From contig NW_026089624.1 in NCBI RefSeq assembly GCF_024586455.1, forward strand, positions 25,686,069-25,750,068: a stretch of 64,000 nt of DNA. Direction: 5' to 3'. Position 1 is the stretch's first letter. Every line of letters begins with the position of its first letter. Both the position numbers and the translations under genes were made by a program. The stretch comes from Bactrocera neohumeralis (lineage: Eukaryota; Arthropoda; Insecta; Diptera; Tephritidae). Positions 41,418-52,435 of this stretch are shown here, in pieces. Below the pieces are notes generated by a model. The model did not search any database. It saw only the letters and a program-made list of their open reading frames with translations, and was not told the origin of the DNA.

Positions 41418-41440
41418 GAAGTTAGGGGTCACCAAAATGG
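41418..41440 (-). promoter_or_regulatory. Possible primer-binding site of the Bel/Pao relic
   Basis: On the minus strand TTTTGGTGACCCCTAACTTC lies upstream of gag. TGGTGACC-type sites follow the LTR in several Bel/Pao elements. With no second LTR this remains tentative. Confidence 0.4.
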
Positions 41441-42599
41441 AAAATAAAAACGACGCGAAGGTTTTAAGATCAAAACATGCAGAGCACATACGCATATCTT
41501 AATACTAATCTATTGTACATATCGACAGTATGTACACATATCTTAAACATAAGTGTTCCCAACGGCATACACAACTATTTCTTATCTATTATTAGTTTAG
41601 GATCATTTGCGATTCTTTACATTGTATACATTAAATACTACAGTCTCTAATCAATATACCCGAAATGAACATTTATTACGGTGATGATTGAAATGGGTAT
41701 TTGTACATACATATTTATATTTACGACTGTATTTGTATGTGTTAGCGATAATGCACATAAATATTTGTAATATGATATCTGTTTCTATACAGATTTACAA
41801 AAATATCCTATTTACAATTGTAGCCGTTAGAAACTGTTCAGAAATCTCAACACAACCAAAAGGAAAGGAAACGGAGAGGAAACAAATTGGGCGCAGTGGT
41901 ATAATCCACACCCCCCTCATATCTTCACCACATATAAAGCCCTCAAAGACCTTTGAAGCGGTACAAAGTGAGTGTATCTACTCCATTTATTCTTTTAAAA
42001 ATTTATACTTATTGGCATATACATATGTATGTTGAAAGTTACAGTTTATCTTTCTAAAAACTTTAAACAAACCTGTTAACTTTTAATAGAATGGTTGATA
42101 CCAAACTGTTTGAATTTACGGTAGATTTTTGGGAAACCGAAAACAGTTTTTGAATTCTGAAGAAAGGAGCCTATGTACACCTCCAGAAGCTACACGCTCA
42201 AAGCAAGGTGCTACAAAGCAAAAAAAGCTGAAAAAATGTTTCTATACTGAGAGTGACAGTCTAATTCGATACTGCACTCGATTTTCATTTTCACCGATTC
42301 AAGAAAATTCTGAAACGGTATTAGGAATCAAAAAAGAATTTTAGGCTCCAAGCTGCGTATGACGCAAATGTAGAATCTGACGAATCAGATCAACCTGAAA
42401 ATTTCAAATCTTCAGCATTCGCCAAATATGAAAATTGCTTAGACCTGTACGAAGAGACAAAAGTATGAACTCCGATCAATTGAAATTAATTAAAGCAATT
42501 GCACCTACTCCACAACCGAGAGCAGAGCTGCCACAAGTTTAAAGCCAAGAGGCAGTTCAGGCATCCATCTCAAGGTACCCGCATGTTACACTGAAATAT
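41441..42599. other. Spacer with possible LTR remnants and decayed gag
   Basis: 41441-42060 has no gene and may be LTR. 42120-42560 contains short frames rich in K/E/S that could be the decayed gag N-terminus of the plus-strand Bel/Pao element that follows. No confident match. Confidence 0.4.
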
Positions 42600-45340
42600 T
42601 TCATGGTGGTTATGAACTATGGCTGTCCTTCCGGGACATGTTTATAGCCGTATGTACACCATCCAAATTATCACAAGCGCAAAAACTGTTTTACCTCCGA
42701 TACAAAACAAAAGGTCAAGCAAGCGTAATAGTCAAACAGTTCGCTCTTAAGGACGAAAATTGCAATTTTGCTTGGGAAGTTCTAAAAGCTTGTTACGAGA
42801 ACGAAAGAATATTAGTCGACGAACAATTTACCATAAATTCAGAAAGAAACAAGTGAAGAATTTATAAAACTTCAATCCACTGTTTCAAATTGCTTGTCGG
42901 TTCTAGCGACACAGAATATTCCCACAAACAATTGGGACTCCTTTCTGGTAAATACATATGTACCATATATGCACAGCTGAATTACCAGAAAAATCGTTAG
43001 TTTTGTGGGAGCAATCGCTCTCATCAAGAAGAAAGTGCCCAACGTGGTAACAAAGGGCACATGCTGAAATTTTGCGTGAAATTTAAAAAATTATATATTA
43101 ACGAAAGAAATAATTTCGTAAGGACGAAAAAACTTTGTACAACTGTTTGTCACATGCGCATTCGCTCAAAGATTGCGAAAGCAAATTTAATTGCGTTTAT
43201 TGCCATAAACGACATAACTCAATGCTTCACATTACAAATTTTTCCAGCTTTGCTCAAAATAACGCTATTGGTAAAAGAGATGCGGGATTAATTGCAATAG
43301 CAAATCCCGACTTACAAAATTCCGAAAATTGCTAAGTAGCACCATGTCGCTCAATGGCATTAAAAATTCAGACGCTACACAGCGAAAACCAAAGCAGTGT
43401 ATTATTCCTCACAGCAGTGGTTTCCATCGAGCATCGAGGAGCACGAGTACCTCAATACACAACTGAAGAAATTTAAGAGTTAGAAGAACTCCCCCTCATA
43501 TCAGTCACAAACCCTGAAGATCGATATTGTGAAGATTTTCACAAATCCACAACGGTAAGACAATAGATACTGGCCGGTACGTCGTTAGACTACCACTTAA
43601 GCTAGAATTTGCCCACACACTCGCCTTAGGTCATTCCCGCACCTCTGCTATCCAACAGTTTTTAAGTATGGAAAAAAACCTACTTAGAAGAGCTCCATTT
43701 AGACTACATGGAGGAAGACAGCCCTGGCGAAAAAATTATAAAAAGTAAATACTATTATTTTTACCTGCCACATAATGGAGTAATAAGGCAAGACAAAAAA
43801 ACCACAGAGGTAAGAGTTGTCTTTAATGCATCAAAATCCTCAAGTTCGGGGAATTCTCTGAATGACATTTTATTTACAGGACCCACGCTTCAGCCGGATT
43901 TAATGCTCCTCATATTAAACTGGCGCATATACAAATACGTTTGCAATGGGGATTTCGAAAAAATTTATCGTTAAATAGTGGTACATAAAGATAATCGAGA
44001 TTTTCAGCGAACTATTTTCCGAAAATCTCCCAATAGTCCACCACGCAACTTTAAATTAATAAAAGTTACCTTTGGCGTATATTGTGCCCCATACCTAGCC
44101 ATTCGTACACTCCACGAACTGACACAGGCTCTAAATACAGTAGGGTGTCCAGTAAAAAAGATAACGGCGAACCACCCTAATATTTTAAAGGACATACCTA
44201 AAGAAACTCTTTTCGACAATAAATTCCTTAAATTCGAAAAGGAAAGCACAACAAAAACTTTGGGGATACAATCGAATGCGACATTTGACCAGTTTTCACA
44301 CCCTAATGAGTCAATATCCGCACTATCAGCTATAACAAAGAGGCAAATTTTATCCTCGGTGGCAAAACTTTTCGTCCCCACAGGATGGCTTTGGCCAATT
44401 ATGATACAAGCAAAAATTCTAATACAAGAATTGTGACTAGACTAAACCACTTCGTTTAGAAAAGTACTAGTACTAGCCAAGCTAATACCCATGGTGAAAA
44501 TGCATCTAAATATGGCAAAATATAAATTGTATCTCCTTGACCTAGTGGGATCAGCCACTTGGCGACAAGTAGCCAGTGCTGACAATCCTGCCGATCTAGG
44601 TACAAGGGGTGCAAGTCTCTGCACCTTGCCACCACCACTCTTTGGTGGAATGGTTCTCGATGGTTAACAGAATCTCCCGATTCTTGGCCACGATCGCCTA
44701 TGCGCAACATAATTGCTCCAGAAAGTCGAAAAATCGGCTCTTTTCACACGGCATTGGATGATACTGACATCCTTGAACAATTTTCATCATACCCCCGAGC
44801 ACTCAGGGTAATCGCTTACATGTTCAATTTCATCAAGCGACTCAAAATAAGAGTGAAGGGAAAACCCACGCTGTACGCCCAAGACCAAGAAAAGACAAAG
44901 GCCGCTCTTTTCAATGATACTCAGTCGCGCCACTTCAAGTGCGAGATGTGAAATGAATGAGAAAGAACTTATTCTTAGCACTAAATCCATTTCTGGATAC
45001 GAAAGGTCTGCTTCGTGCTAATGGTCGGCTTGCCAACTCAAGCCTGACATATAATGAACGCCATCCTGTAATAATACCAGAGAGTCTCGACTTGCCACAT
45101 TGCTCCTCAAATATATACACATACTAATGTTGCACGCTGAACATCGCCTAATGCAACATATAATTCGCCAAGAGTTCTATATTCCCCGATTTAAGCCTCA
45201 AATGAAAAGATGCATTTTCATGCACCATGCATAAACAGAAAATGAGGACGCAGATTATGGCAGAACTTTCACCGGAACGCTGTAACTTTGCTCTGCCTTT
45301 CACTGTTACAGGTGCAACAACAACGAAAAGCAATTCAAAT
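42600..45340 (+). pseudogene. Bel/Pao gag-pol relic
   Basis: Plus-strand order: a DUF1759 block (42605-42850), the gag knuckle CYNCLSHAHSLKDCESKFNC with CHKRHNSMLH (43135-43230), the Pao pre-RT motif GRYVVRLPLKL...LGHSR (43570-43640), RT start YYFYLPHNGVIR...RVVFNASKSSSSGNSLNDIL (43708-43974) and RT continuation (43978-44436). ASADNPADLGTRG (44575-44615) is the Pao RNase H/pre-integrase marker, and an HHCC-type integrase beginning follows (45010-45210). Stops are frequent, and the YxDD part of the RT palm is deleted around 44145. Confidence 0.87.
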
Positions 45341-45399
45341 AAATCAATGAAACCGCAGACCGCAACAAACCGTTAAAAAATAACAATATTATTACAGAA

Positions 45400-46110
45400 A
45401 TGATCAGTCAATATGACGACCCGGTCATGCCACTGAACGTGGCACTCTCGCCCATTCTATTTATATACTACCATGTATATTCAAATCCCATTTTTTACAG
45501 AGATTTATATACTACCATGTATATTCAAATCCCATTTTTTACAGAGATCAATATGGACGTGGACATGCCTACCATATCAACACCAACGTGGCATGAACTG
45601 GTCCTATTCCTACGCCCCGCCCAACCAATGCTACTGCATCGACCACCGTTTCTGGTAGTTGCTTACGAGCAGTCCCATCAACGACATCGGCCTCGGCATC
45701 GCCTCCGATGCCCTCTATGTCACCGGAAACACCGGCAACAGCACTGTGGTTTCTATAAAGGAGTGTCACCGACACAACGTCAGTGGGTCACCCAAGCACA
45801 TGAGCACTGCCTCAACTGATTGTCGCACACACATGTGACGCAGGAGTGTGCTTCCGCTGATTTGTGCCACACGAGTGGCAGACCACATCACACGCTGCTT
45901 CACCGTACCCCACGATGTGATGCAGGTCGGCCAGCTGCCAATACCAGACCAAGACAGACAAACCGAGCGGTACGACAACGAAACACCGCCGCGTATCCTG
46001 AGTCCTGTCCATGACGTCCGCAACGCATTGCAGCAACTCCGCACCGTTCCAAAGGCCACAATATCGCCACACCACTGGGCTTAGCAACGTAGTGGCAACA
46101 ATTCAACAAC
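45400..46110 (+). pseudogene. GC-richer gag-like ORF with zinc knuckle
   Basis: The frame 45400-45819 continues after a TGA with the same reading to about 45960. The knuckle HCLN-stop-LSHTHVTQEC...HHTLLHR is the Bel/Pao-type C-x2-C-x9-C pattern, and a single TGC-to-TGA change (45817-45819) explains the stop. Codon use is C-rich (Pro, His, Arg, Thr), unlike both neighbouring Bel/Pao relics, so this comes from a different element. Confidence 0.6.
45460..45547. repeat. 44-bp exact tandem duplication
   Basis: ATTTATATACTACCATGTAT...TTTTTTACAGAG is present twice in succession. Each copy ends TTTTTTACAG, like a 3' splice site. Confidence 0.93.
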
Positions 46111-47243
46111 TCCAGCGACTGCTAGGCTGAATATTCGCCTATGCGGCCGGGATGGCTAAATGAGATAAGCCACCACCTCAACACAGCCAAACACGAAGAC
46201 ACATCACTGCCAACACTCCATTACACCACACATACAGAAACCACATACCAACAGGACCCACACATCAACACTCCCCACACGCAAGAGCACCCCACATCCA
46301 CACACGCAAACATACACCACACTGGGTACCACTCAACAAAAAGGGTCATCATCTCAACACTTCAGTTCTTTTTTGGTCAGCACTCGAAGTCTGCACGTCG
46401 GCCCCCCGTTTATTAAACCGAGTTTGTTATTTTTAATCGTTATATAAGTATATCAAAATATTTGAATATAAACCAATAATCTAAAATTGTGTAGGCCGGG
46501 CGTTTTTACTTCAAAAATGAGTGAGTGAAAGAAAGTGGTAAGTGTCATGTAAAGTGAAGTGGGCACGTAAGAAGAAACCCTGTAGTTTAGTAAAAAAACT
46601 TAATTCATAACTCGACCTCCCAAGACACTACAACAAAAACACTAATTTCTAAAAAATGAAAAAAAAAATTGTTTCCTCTTTTTTATATTTCATTGTTTTT
46701 CTGAAAAACTGAATTAATCCCTATCCAAATCCATAACAAATATTTTCCAGAATTCCCTTCACGCAACACAAAACGCCTGTTGCAATTTCGAGAATAAGGA
46801 CGTGCGTAGTGAACGAAGTCTAAGTTCCGACTACATGTGTGGCAATATACCGGGCTGAAGGTCAATAATGTAATGAGTTTATTGTAGTACGGTTACTTAG
46901 GTACTAGAAAAAATTAATTTTGAGTGGCTTCGCTGTAGTTTGTAATTCTCATTTTTATTCTATGAAAATAAGTGACCGTGTTTTATTCATAACAGTGTAT
47001 TGTTGCGACTAAAATTTTTAAAAGTGAGCGTGATCCCGATGCCAAATGGTTTGTTGTATGTTCCAAACCACTTTAGCCAAATCAACTATGGTAGCATTTT
47101 TTATACACTGTGTAATAGGGTCCAGTTGTGCCTAAGTACTGCGATTTAGTCAGAAGGCGGATTACGCACATCTGCAATACCTACCTACTTTGCGTAAAAG
47201 TTACATTAAGATATATTAATGCTTACTCAAGTTAATGTCTTCA
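46111..47243. other. Non-coding spacer, C/A-rich then AT-rich
   Basis: 46160-46330 is a C/A-rich, nearly G-free stretch (ACCACACATACAG-like words). The remainder is AT-rich with no recognised gene. Part may be the 3' end or LTR of the gag-like element before it. Confidence 0.45.
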
Positions 47244-47256
47244 CGGACACACAGTC
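47244..47256. repeat. Target-site duplication, left copy
   Basis: CGGACACACAGTC, identical to 50534-50546, immediately outside the RTE 3' end. Confidence 0.93.
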
Positions 47257-47282
47257 TTCTTCTTAATTGGCGTAGACACCGC

Positions 47283-48959
47283 TTACGCGATTATAGCCGA
47301 GTTAACAACAGCGCGCCAGTCGTTTCTCCTTTTCGCTACGTGGCGCCAATTGGATATTCCAAGCGTAGCCAGGTCCTTCTCCACTTGGTCCTTCCAACGG
47401 AGTGGAGGTCTTCCTCTTCCTCTGCTTCCCCCGGCGGGTACAGCGTCGAATACTTTCAGAGCTGGAGTGTTTTCGTCCATTCGGACAACATGACCTAGCC
47501 AGCGTAGCCGCTGTCTTTTAATTCGCTGAACTATGTCAATGTCGTCGTATATCTCGTACAGCTCATCGTTCCATCGAATGCGATATTCGCCGTGGCCAAC
47601 GCGCAAAGGACCATAAATATTTCGCAGAACTTTTCTCTCGAAAACTCGCAACGTCGACTCATCAGTTGTTGACATCGTCCAAGCCTCTGCACCATATAGC
47701 AGGACGGGAATTATGAGCGACTTATAGAGTTTCGCTTTTGTTCGTCGAGAGAGGACTTTACTTTTCAATTGCCTACTCAGTCCGAAGTAGCACCTGTTGG
47801 CAAGAGCAATCCTGCGTTGGATTTCCAGGCTGACATTGTTGGTGGTGTTAATACTGGTTCCTAAATAGACGAAATTATCTACAACTTCAAAGTTATGACT
47901 GTCAACAGTGACGTGAGTGCCAAGTCGCGAGTGCGACGACTGTTTGTTTGATGACAGGAGATATTTCGTCTTGCCCTCGCTCACTGCCAGACCCATTTGT
48001 TTTGCTTCCTTGTCTAGTCTGGAGAAAGCAGAACTAACGGCGCGGGTGTTAAGGCCGATGATATCAATATCATCAGCATACGCCAGCAGCTGTACACTCT
48101 TATAAAAGATGGTACCTTCTCTACTAAGTTCTGCAGCTCGAACTATTTTCTCCAGAAGCAGGTTGAAAAAGTCACACGATAGGGAATCGCCTTGTCTGAA
48201 ACCTCGTTTGGTATCGAACGGCTCGGAGAGGTCCTTCCCGATTCTGACGGAGCTCTTCGTGTTGCTCAGCGTCAGTTTACACAGCCGTATTAGTTTTGCG
48301 GGGATACCAAATTCAGACATCGCGGCATAGAGGCAGCTCCTTTTCGTGCTGTCGAAAGCAGCTTTGAAATCGACGAAGAGGTGGTGTGTGTCGACTCTCC
48401 TTTCACGGGTCTTTTCCAAGATTTGGCGCATGGTGAATATCTGGTCGGTTGTTGATTTTCCAGGTCTAAAGCCACACTGATAAGGTCCAATCAGTTTGTT
48501 GACGGTGGGCTTAAATCTTTCACACAGTACGCTCGATAGAACCTTATATGCGATGTTGAGGAGGCTAATCCCACGGTAGTTGGCGCAGATTGTGGGGTCT
48601 CCTTTTTTATGGATTGGGCATAGCACACTTAAATTCCAATCGTTGGGCATGCTTTCGTCCGACCATATTTTACAAAGAAGCTGATGCATGCTCCTTATCA
48701 GTTCTTCGCCGCCGTGTTTGAATAGCTCGGCCGGTAATCCATCGGCCCCCGCCGCTTCGTTGTTCTTCAGGCGGGTAATTGCTATTCGAACTTCTTCATG
48801 GTCGGGCAATGGGACGTCTGCTCCATCGTCATCGATTGGGGAATCGGGTTCGCCTTCTCCTGGCGTTGTGCATTCTCTGCCATTCAGCAGGCTGGAGAAG
48901 TGTTCCCTCCATAATTTAAGTATGCTCTGGGCATCGGACACTAGATGGGGGTTCTACAA
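47283..48959 (-). CDS. RTE reverse transcriptase (frame-shifted from the endonuclease)
   Basis: About 555 codons, open from the LINE linker (HLVSDAQSILKLWREHF) to the stop at 47283. The RT palm carries AGADGLPAELFKHGG, YRGISLLNIAYKVLS, GFRPGKSTTDQIF, FVDFKAAFDSTKRS, FRQGDSLSCDFFNLLLEK and YADDIDIIG (catalytic, near 48070). A C-terminal region follows with LRWLGHVVRM and RPPLRWKDQVEKDL, characteristic of RTE/BovB-type proteins. There is no RNase H. It is separated from the endonuclease by one frame change that a 7-bp deletion near 48947 explains; apart from that the protein is intact. Confidence 0.92.
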
Positions 48960-50266
48960 GAGTATGCTCCGGTCTTGAAACCTTCTGTAAGCCGCCGCAT
49001 TTTTTCGTAGAATTTTCGAGCATTACCCCTGTCGGCCAGCTTATCAAGCTCTTCGTTCTCACGCATTTCGGCCTCTTTCTTCTTCTGTCTGCAGATGCGT
49101 CTCGCTTCCCTCTTCAATTCTCGGTATCTATCCCATCCCGCACGTGTTGTGGTCGATCGTAACGTTGCGAGGTAGGCAGCCTGTTTTCTCTCCGCTGCGG
49201 CGCGGCACTCCTCGTCGTACCAGTTGTTCTTTTGCACTTTCCGAAAACCAAGGGTTTCGGATGCAGCTGTACGTAAGGAGTTTGAAATGCCGTCCCACAG
49301 TTCCCTTATACCGAGTTGTTGATGAGTGCTCTCAGAGAGCAGGAGTGCAAGCCGAGTAGAAAATCGTTCAGCAGTCTGTTGTGATTGCAGCTTTTCGACG
49401 TGGAACCTTCCTTGTGTTTGTTGGCGTGCGTTTTTTGGTGCACAGAGGCGGGTGCGAATCCTGGCTGCAACAAGATAGTGGTCCGAGTCGATGTTAGGAC
49501 CTCGGAGCGCACGCACATCTAAAACACTGGAGACGTGTCTTCCGTCTATCACAACATGATCGATCTGGTTGGTAGTTTTTCGATCCGGAGACAGCCAGGT
49601 AGCTTGATGAATTTTTTTGTGCTGGAATCTAGTACTACAGATAACCATATTTCGGGCCCCGGCGAAGTCGATCAGCCTCAACCCATTTGGGGATGTTTCC
49701 TCGTGGAGGCTGAATTTACCGACCATAGTGCCAAAGATACCTTCTTTGCCCACCCTGGCGTCAAAGTCGCCAAGCACGATTTTGACATCGTGGCGGGGGC
49801 ATCTCTCATAAGTGCGTTCCAAGCACTCATAAAAGGCATCTTTTGTCACATCGTCCTTCTCATCCGTCGGAGCGTGGGCGCAGATCAGCGATATGTTGAA
49901 GAACCTCGCTTTGATGCGGATTGTGGCTAGACGTTCATTCACCGGAGTGAATAATAGTACTCGGCGACGGAGTCTCTCTCCCACTACGAATCCCACACCA
50001 AACTTGCGCTCCTTTATATGGCCACTGTAGTAAATGTCACAAGGACCTACTCGTCTTTGTCCTTGTCCCGTCCATCGCATTTCTTGGACGGCGGTGATGT
50101 CAGCCTTTATTTTCACGAGGACATCAACCAGCTGGGCAGCGGCACCTTCCCAATTAAGGGACCGGACATTCCAGGTGCATGCCCTTAAATCGTAGTCCTT
50201 ATTTCGTTTGCCGTGGTCGTCATCAAAAGGGGGGTCTCCCATCCGAGGCTGGTTGTTACTGTTCAT
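48941..50266 (-). CDS. RTE AP endonuclease domain
   Basis: The first ATG is at 50264-50266 (MNSNNQPRMGDPP); the frame is open further upstream without ATG. APE motifs appear in order: RACTWNVRSLN (Asn), VQEMRWTGQG (Glu), CAHAPTDE, VLGDFDARVGK (Asp), NQIDHVVIDGR and IDSDHYLV (Asp-His). A basic, Glu/Arg-rich linker follows (REARRICRQKKKEAEMREN). The frame ends at 48941 just after the deletion that puts the RT in another frame. In BovB/RTE-related proteins this domain is often annotated 'craniofacial development protein 2-like'. Confidence 0.92.
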   Translation of the reverse strand: MNSNNQPRMGDPPFDDDHGKRNKDYDLRACTWNVRSLNWEGAAAQLVDVLVKIKADITAVQEMRWTGQGQRRVGPCDIYYSGHIKERKFGVGFVVGERLRRRVLLFTPVNERLATIRIKARFFNISLICAHAPTDEKDDVTKDAFYECLERTYERCPRHDVKIVLGDFDARVGKEGIFGTMVGKFSLHEETSPNGLRLIDFAGARNMVICSTRFQHKKIHQATWLSPDRKTTNQIDHVVIDGRHVSSVLDVRALRGPNIDSDHYLVAARIRTRLCAPKNARQQTQGRFHVEKLQSQQTAERFSTRLALLLSESTHQQLGIRELWDGISNSLRTAASETLGFRKVQKNNWYDEECRAAAERKQAAYLATLRSTTTRAGWDRYRELKREARRICRQKKKEAEMRENEELDKLADRGNARKFYEKMRRLTEGFKTGAYSCRTPI

Positions 50267-50303
50267 TGGGGTAGGCTTTTTACGTGGCGGGTCCCAAGCC
50301 CAG

Positions 50304-50535
50304 CGCACAACCCTATGCAGGGGAGGATGGGGTCATGTGTAGAAGTTCACGCAAGTGAGGAAAGTTCTCTGATCGCCATTCACTTGGGAGTGGCCAGAAA
50401 CGATTCTTTTACATATGACTCAAGCAGCTCACGACTTCCGGTCTTTGACCAAGTATCCTCTGGTTAGCCTAAGAACATCCGTTCGAAGGTGAGCTAAAGT
50501 GAGAAGGCGAGACATCCCCTGCATAGGGTTGTGCG
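50304..50535. repeat. 21-bp inverted repeat in the RTE 5' region
   Basis: CGCACAACCCTATGCAGGGG (50304 onward, 21 bp) and its reverse complement at 50515-50535 enclose ~190 bp, so the first bases of the element are repeated in inverse order just before the coding region. Confidence 0.93.
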
Positions 50536-50546
50536 GACACACAGTC
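50534..50546. repeat. Target-site duplication, right copy
   Basis: CGGACACACAGTC, partner of 47244-47256; the bases just outside and inside differ, so the match is exactly 13 bp. Confidence 0.93.
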
Positions 50547-50654
50547 ACCCGGATTTAAAATTTATCTCGGCAAAACAAGAATCATATTGAGCATTTTTAA
50601 GATTTCTTTTCGTTCCAATATACTATAGATTTTTAATAAAAATTCTAAAAAGTG

Positions 50655-50800
50655 AATATTATTCTTTTTACCTGCCACATATTGCAGTAATAAAGCCAGA
50701 CAAAAAACCACAAAGGCAAGAGTTGTTTTTAACGCATCAAAATCCTCAAGCCACGCTTCAGCCAGATTTAATGCTCCTTACATTAAACTGGCGTATATAA
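50655..50800 (+). pseudogene. Bel/Pao RT scrap
   Basis: ACCTGCCACATA, AAAAAACCACA-AGG, GCATCAAAATCCTCAAG and CTTCAGCCAGATTTAATGCT parallel 43755-43930 of the plus-strand Bel/Pao relic, with an internal deletion. It is a second copy of the same family cut down to ~145 bp. Confidence 0.8.
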
Positions 50801-51826
50801 GCTATTTTATGTGATATTTATCTCTACTTCGATATTACTTGTGATAACAAAATCGTATGTGTGAGTTATTTAATTATTCGTGCTCTCTTTATTGAGTCTA
50901 TTTTAAAACTGAACTTACAATTCACTTACAACTATAGCTTTACCTACACTACCGTCGTTGCTCTACCTGTGGCTACCTGTCGTAGACGTTGGGAGTATGT
51001 TGAATCAGCAAATCCGACGGTTTTCGCTGTTGGGGTCGGGTTACTATGTTCTGCATTGTCGGATGTTAGGGTTAACTCCTCTCTTCCTAAGTGAGCATCG
51101 TCCGCGATGCTTTCAGTTACCTTTTTTACCAATACATCTATTGCCTTTTTAGCAGTATGTTTTTTGTATGTTATGAAAGCAAACCGCAACAATACTAGGA
51201 TAATGACTGTCGTTATTATAACTATAAAAACCATTGTCTTAGAGTTGACTTCTTCTTGAAGAGCGCCAATATAATTCACATTTTCCACATTCATTTCTTG
51301 AAGATAGTTTAGGCTCAAAGTGTCTAGATGACCCAAAAGATTGATTTTCTGTGCTGCTGGAGTTAAAGGTGTACGAGAAAAAGCGTTGTTTCGATTGCGG
51401 TATTCAGTTACTGTTATTTAGTTATTTACTGACTGAGCAAAAGTCAACAAGTAGGTACCGCTGACGGTTTTGATATTTCGAAGGTGATCCCCTATTTCAG
51501 CCGTGATATTATTAATTATAACAATGCCATCGTCAATTTCGTTAATGCCCTTATTATGATTGGCGGAAGTAGAGCAGTTCGCCACTGTTCCCATAATGAG
51601 CTGTTGACCGCAAGTGGTAGTTTTTAGTGTTTTGCAAAATATAGCAAACGTAGATTTTTCGCATTTCACGGCGTACGCATTATTTCCGCATTCAGCAACG
51701 GTATTGGTTTCTCCAAAATGTAGTACTCGTCCTTGGTGCGAAACGGCGAATAAGCTAAATTTCTTACAAACTATCTTAGGTATAGGATATTTTAATTGTA
51801 TGATTGTTCTAACATATTTAACTGAT

Positions 51827-52245
51827 TTAAGACGTCTGCTTCGGAAATGGTAGGTGCGTTAACTTGTGCTGATGCGGAACATTTTGTGGAGATTTTGAAG
51901 AGTAATTGGACCTAAAGAATTCAGCGAACATATTAGAAATGGTGTGATTGTCACTGGACATACTAGACTTATATTTCATAGCGGACGGAAAATTAGAAAT
52001 CCTGCGTTTGGAGTTGACGAAACCATAAAACAATTTTGGATTAAGTATAATATTATTTTTTACTTTATTTATATAATTACTATATCATATTTTGTTAAGT
52101 TCAGCAAATTGTCGACGCAATTTAGAATATTTTGAATAGTTAGCAACTAAACCAGTTTTTTTAAAAAGTTTAAAAGCACGAGATTTTCTATTTTTTAATT
52201 TACATAATTCTTTAGAAAACCATAAATTAGGACAAAATACAAACT
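51827..52245 (-). mobile_element. LINE scrap (CR1/jockey-like ORF2 middle)
   Basis: FYGFVNSKRRISNFPSAMKY and SNMFAEFFRSNY (51827-52033) parallel FWNFVKSKRACSAIPSALRW and SNLFAEFFKSNY in the ORF2 at 8.5-11.4 kb. 52050-52245 continues with a basic LKNRKSRAFKLF-type linker. Both ends are truncated; it interrupts the env relic. Confidence 0.8.
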
Positions 52246-52411
52246 GTCACTATTTTGTAAAACCTTAATTTTAGACATTCCTAATATTTCTATTATAGTT
52301 ACGTTGGTAGAGTGCTCGTCGATAAGTGTATTTAAATCATTATTGTCTAGTAGTACAGGGCTAATTAAATTAAGTTTGGCTAATGTTATAGAAATTGTGA
52401 CAGCTTGTAAC

Positions 52412-52435
52412 TCGAGAGTTATTTATTTATTTATT
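52412..52435. repeat. TTTA simple repeat
   Basis: GTTATTTATTTATTTATTGC. It resembles the 3' tail of the CR1/jockey-like LINE, but no body is attached. Confidence 0.5.

Larger units (their letters stand above)
47257..50533 (-). mobile_element. Full-length RTE-clade LINE (3277 bp)
   Basis: Bounded by a 13-bp direct repeat. The element starts CACAACCCTATGCAGGGGAT (minus strand, 50533) and ends CCAATTAAGAAGAA at 47257, only 26 bp after the RT stop codon; very short 3' ends with a simple repeat are typical of RTE elements. It encodes an APE endonuclease and RT in one direction. Other pieces of the same family are at 5230-5868, 16838-17060, 17277-17745 and 19320-20390. Confidence 0.93.

Noticed and set aside
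45766..46109. Minus-strand ORFs of 69-97 aa with many Cys and Trp
   Set aside because: They are antisense to the gag knuckle frame, whose single stop codon and conserved Cys/His pattern make the plus strand the coding one.
46683..46865. A small Cys-containing minus-strand protein
   Set aside because: Sixty codons, no family resemblance and no neighbouring evidence.
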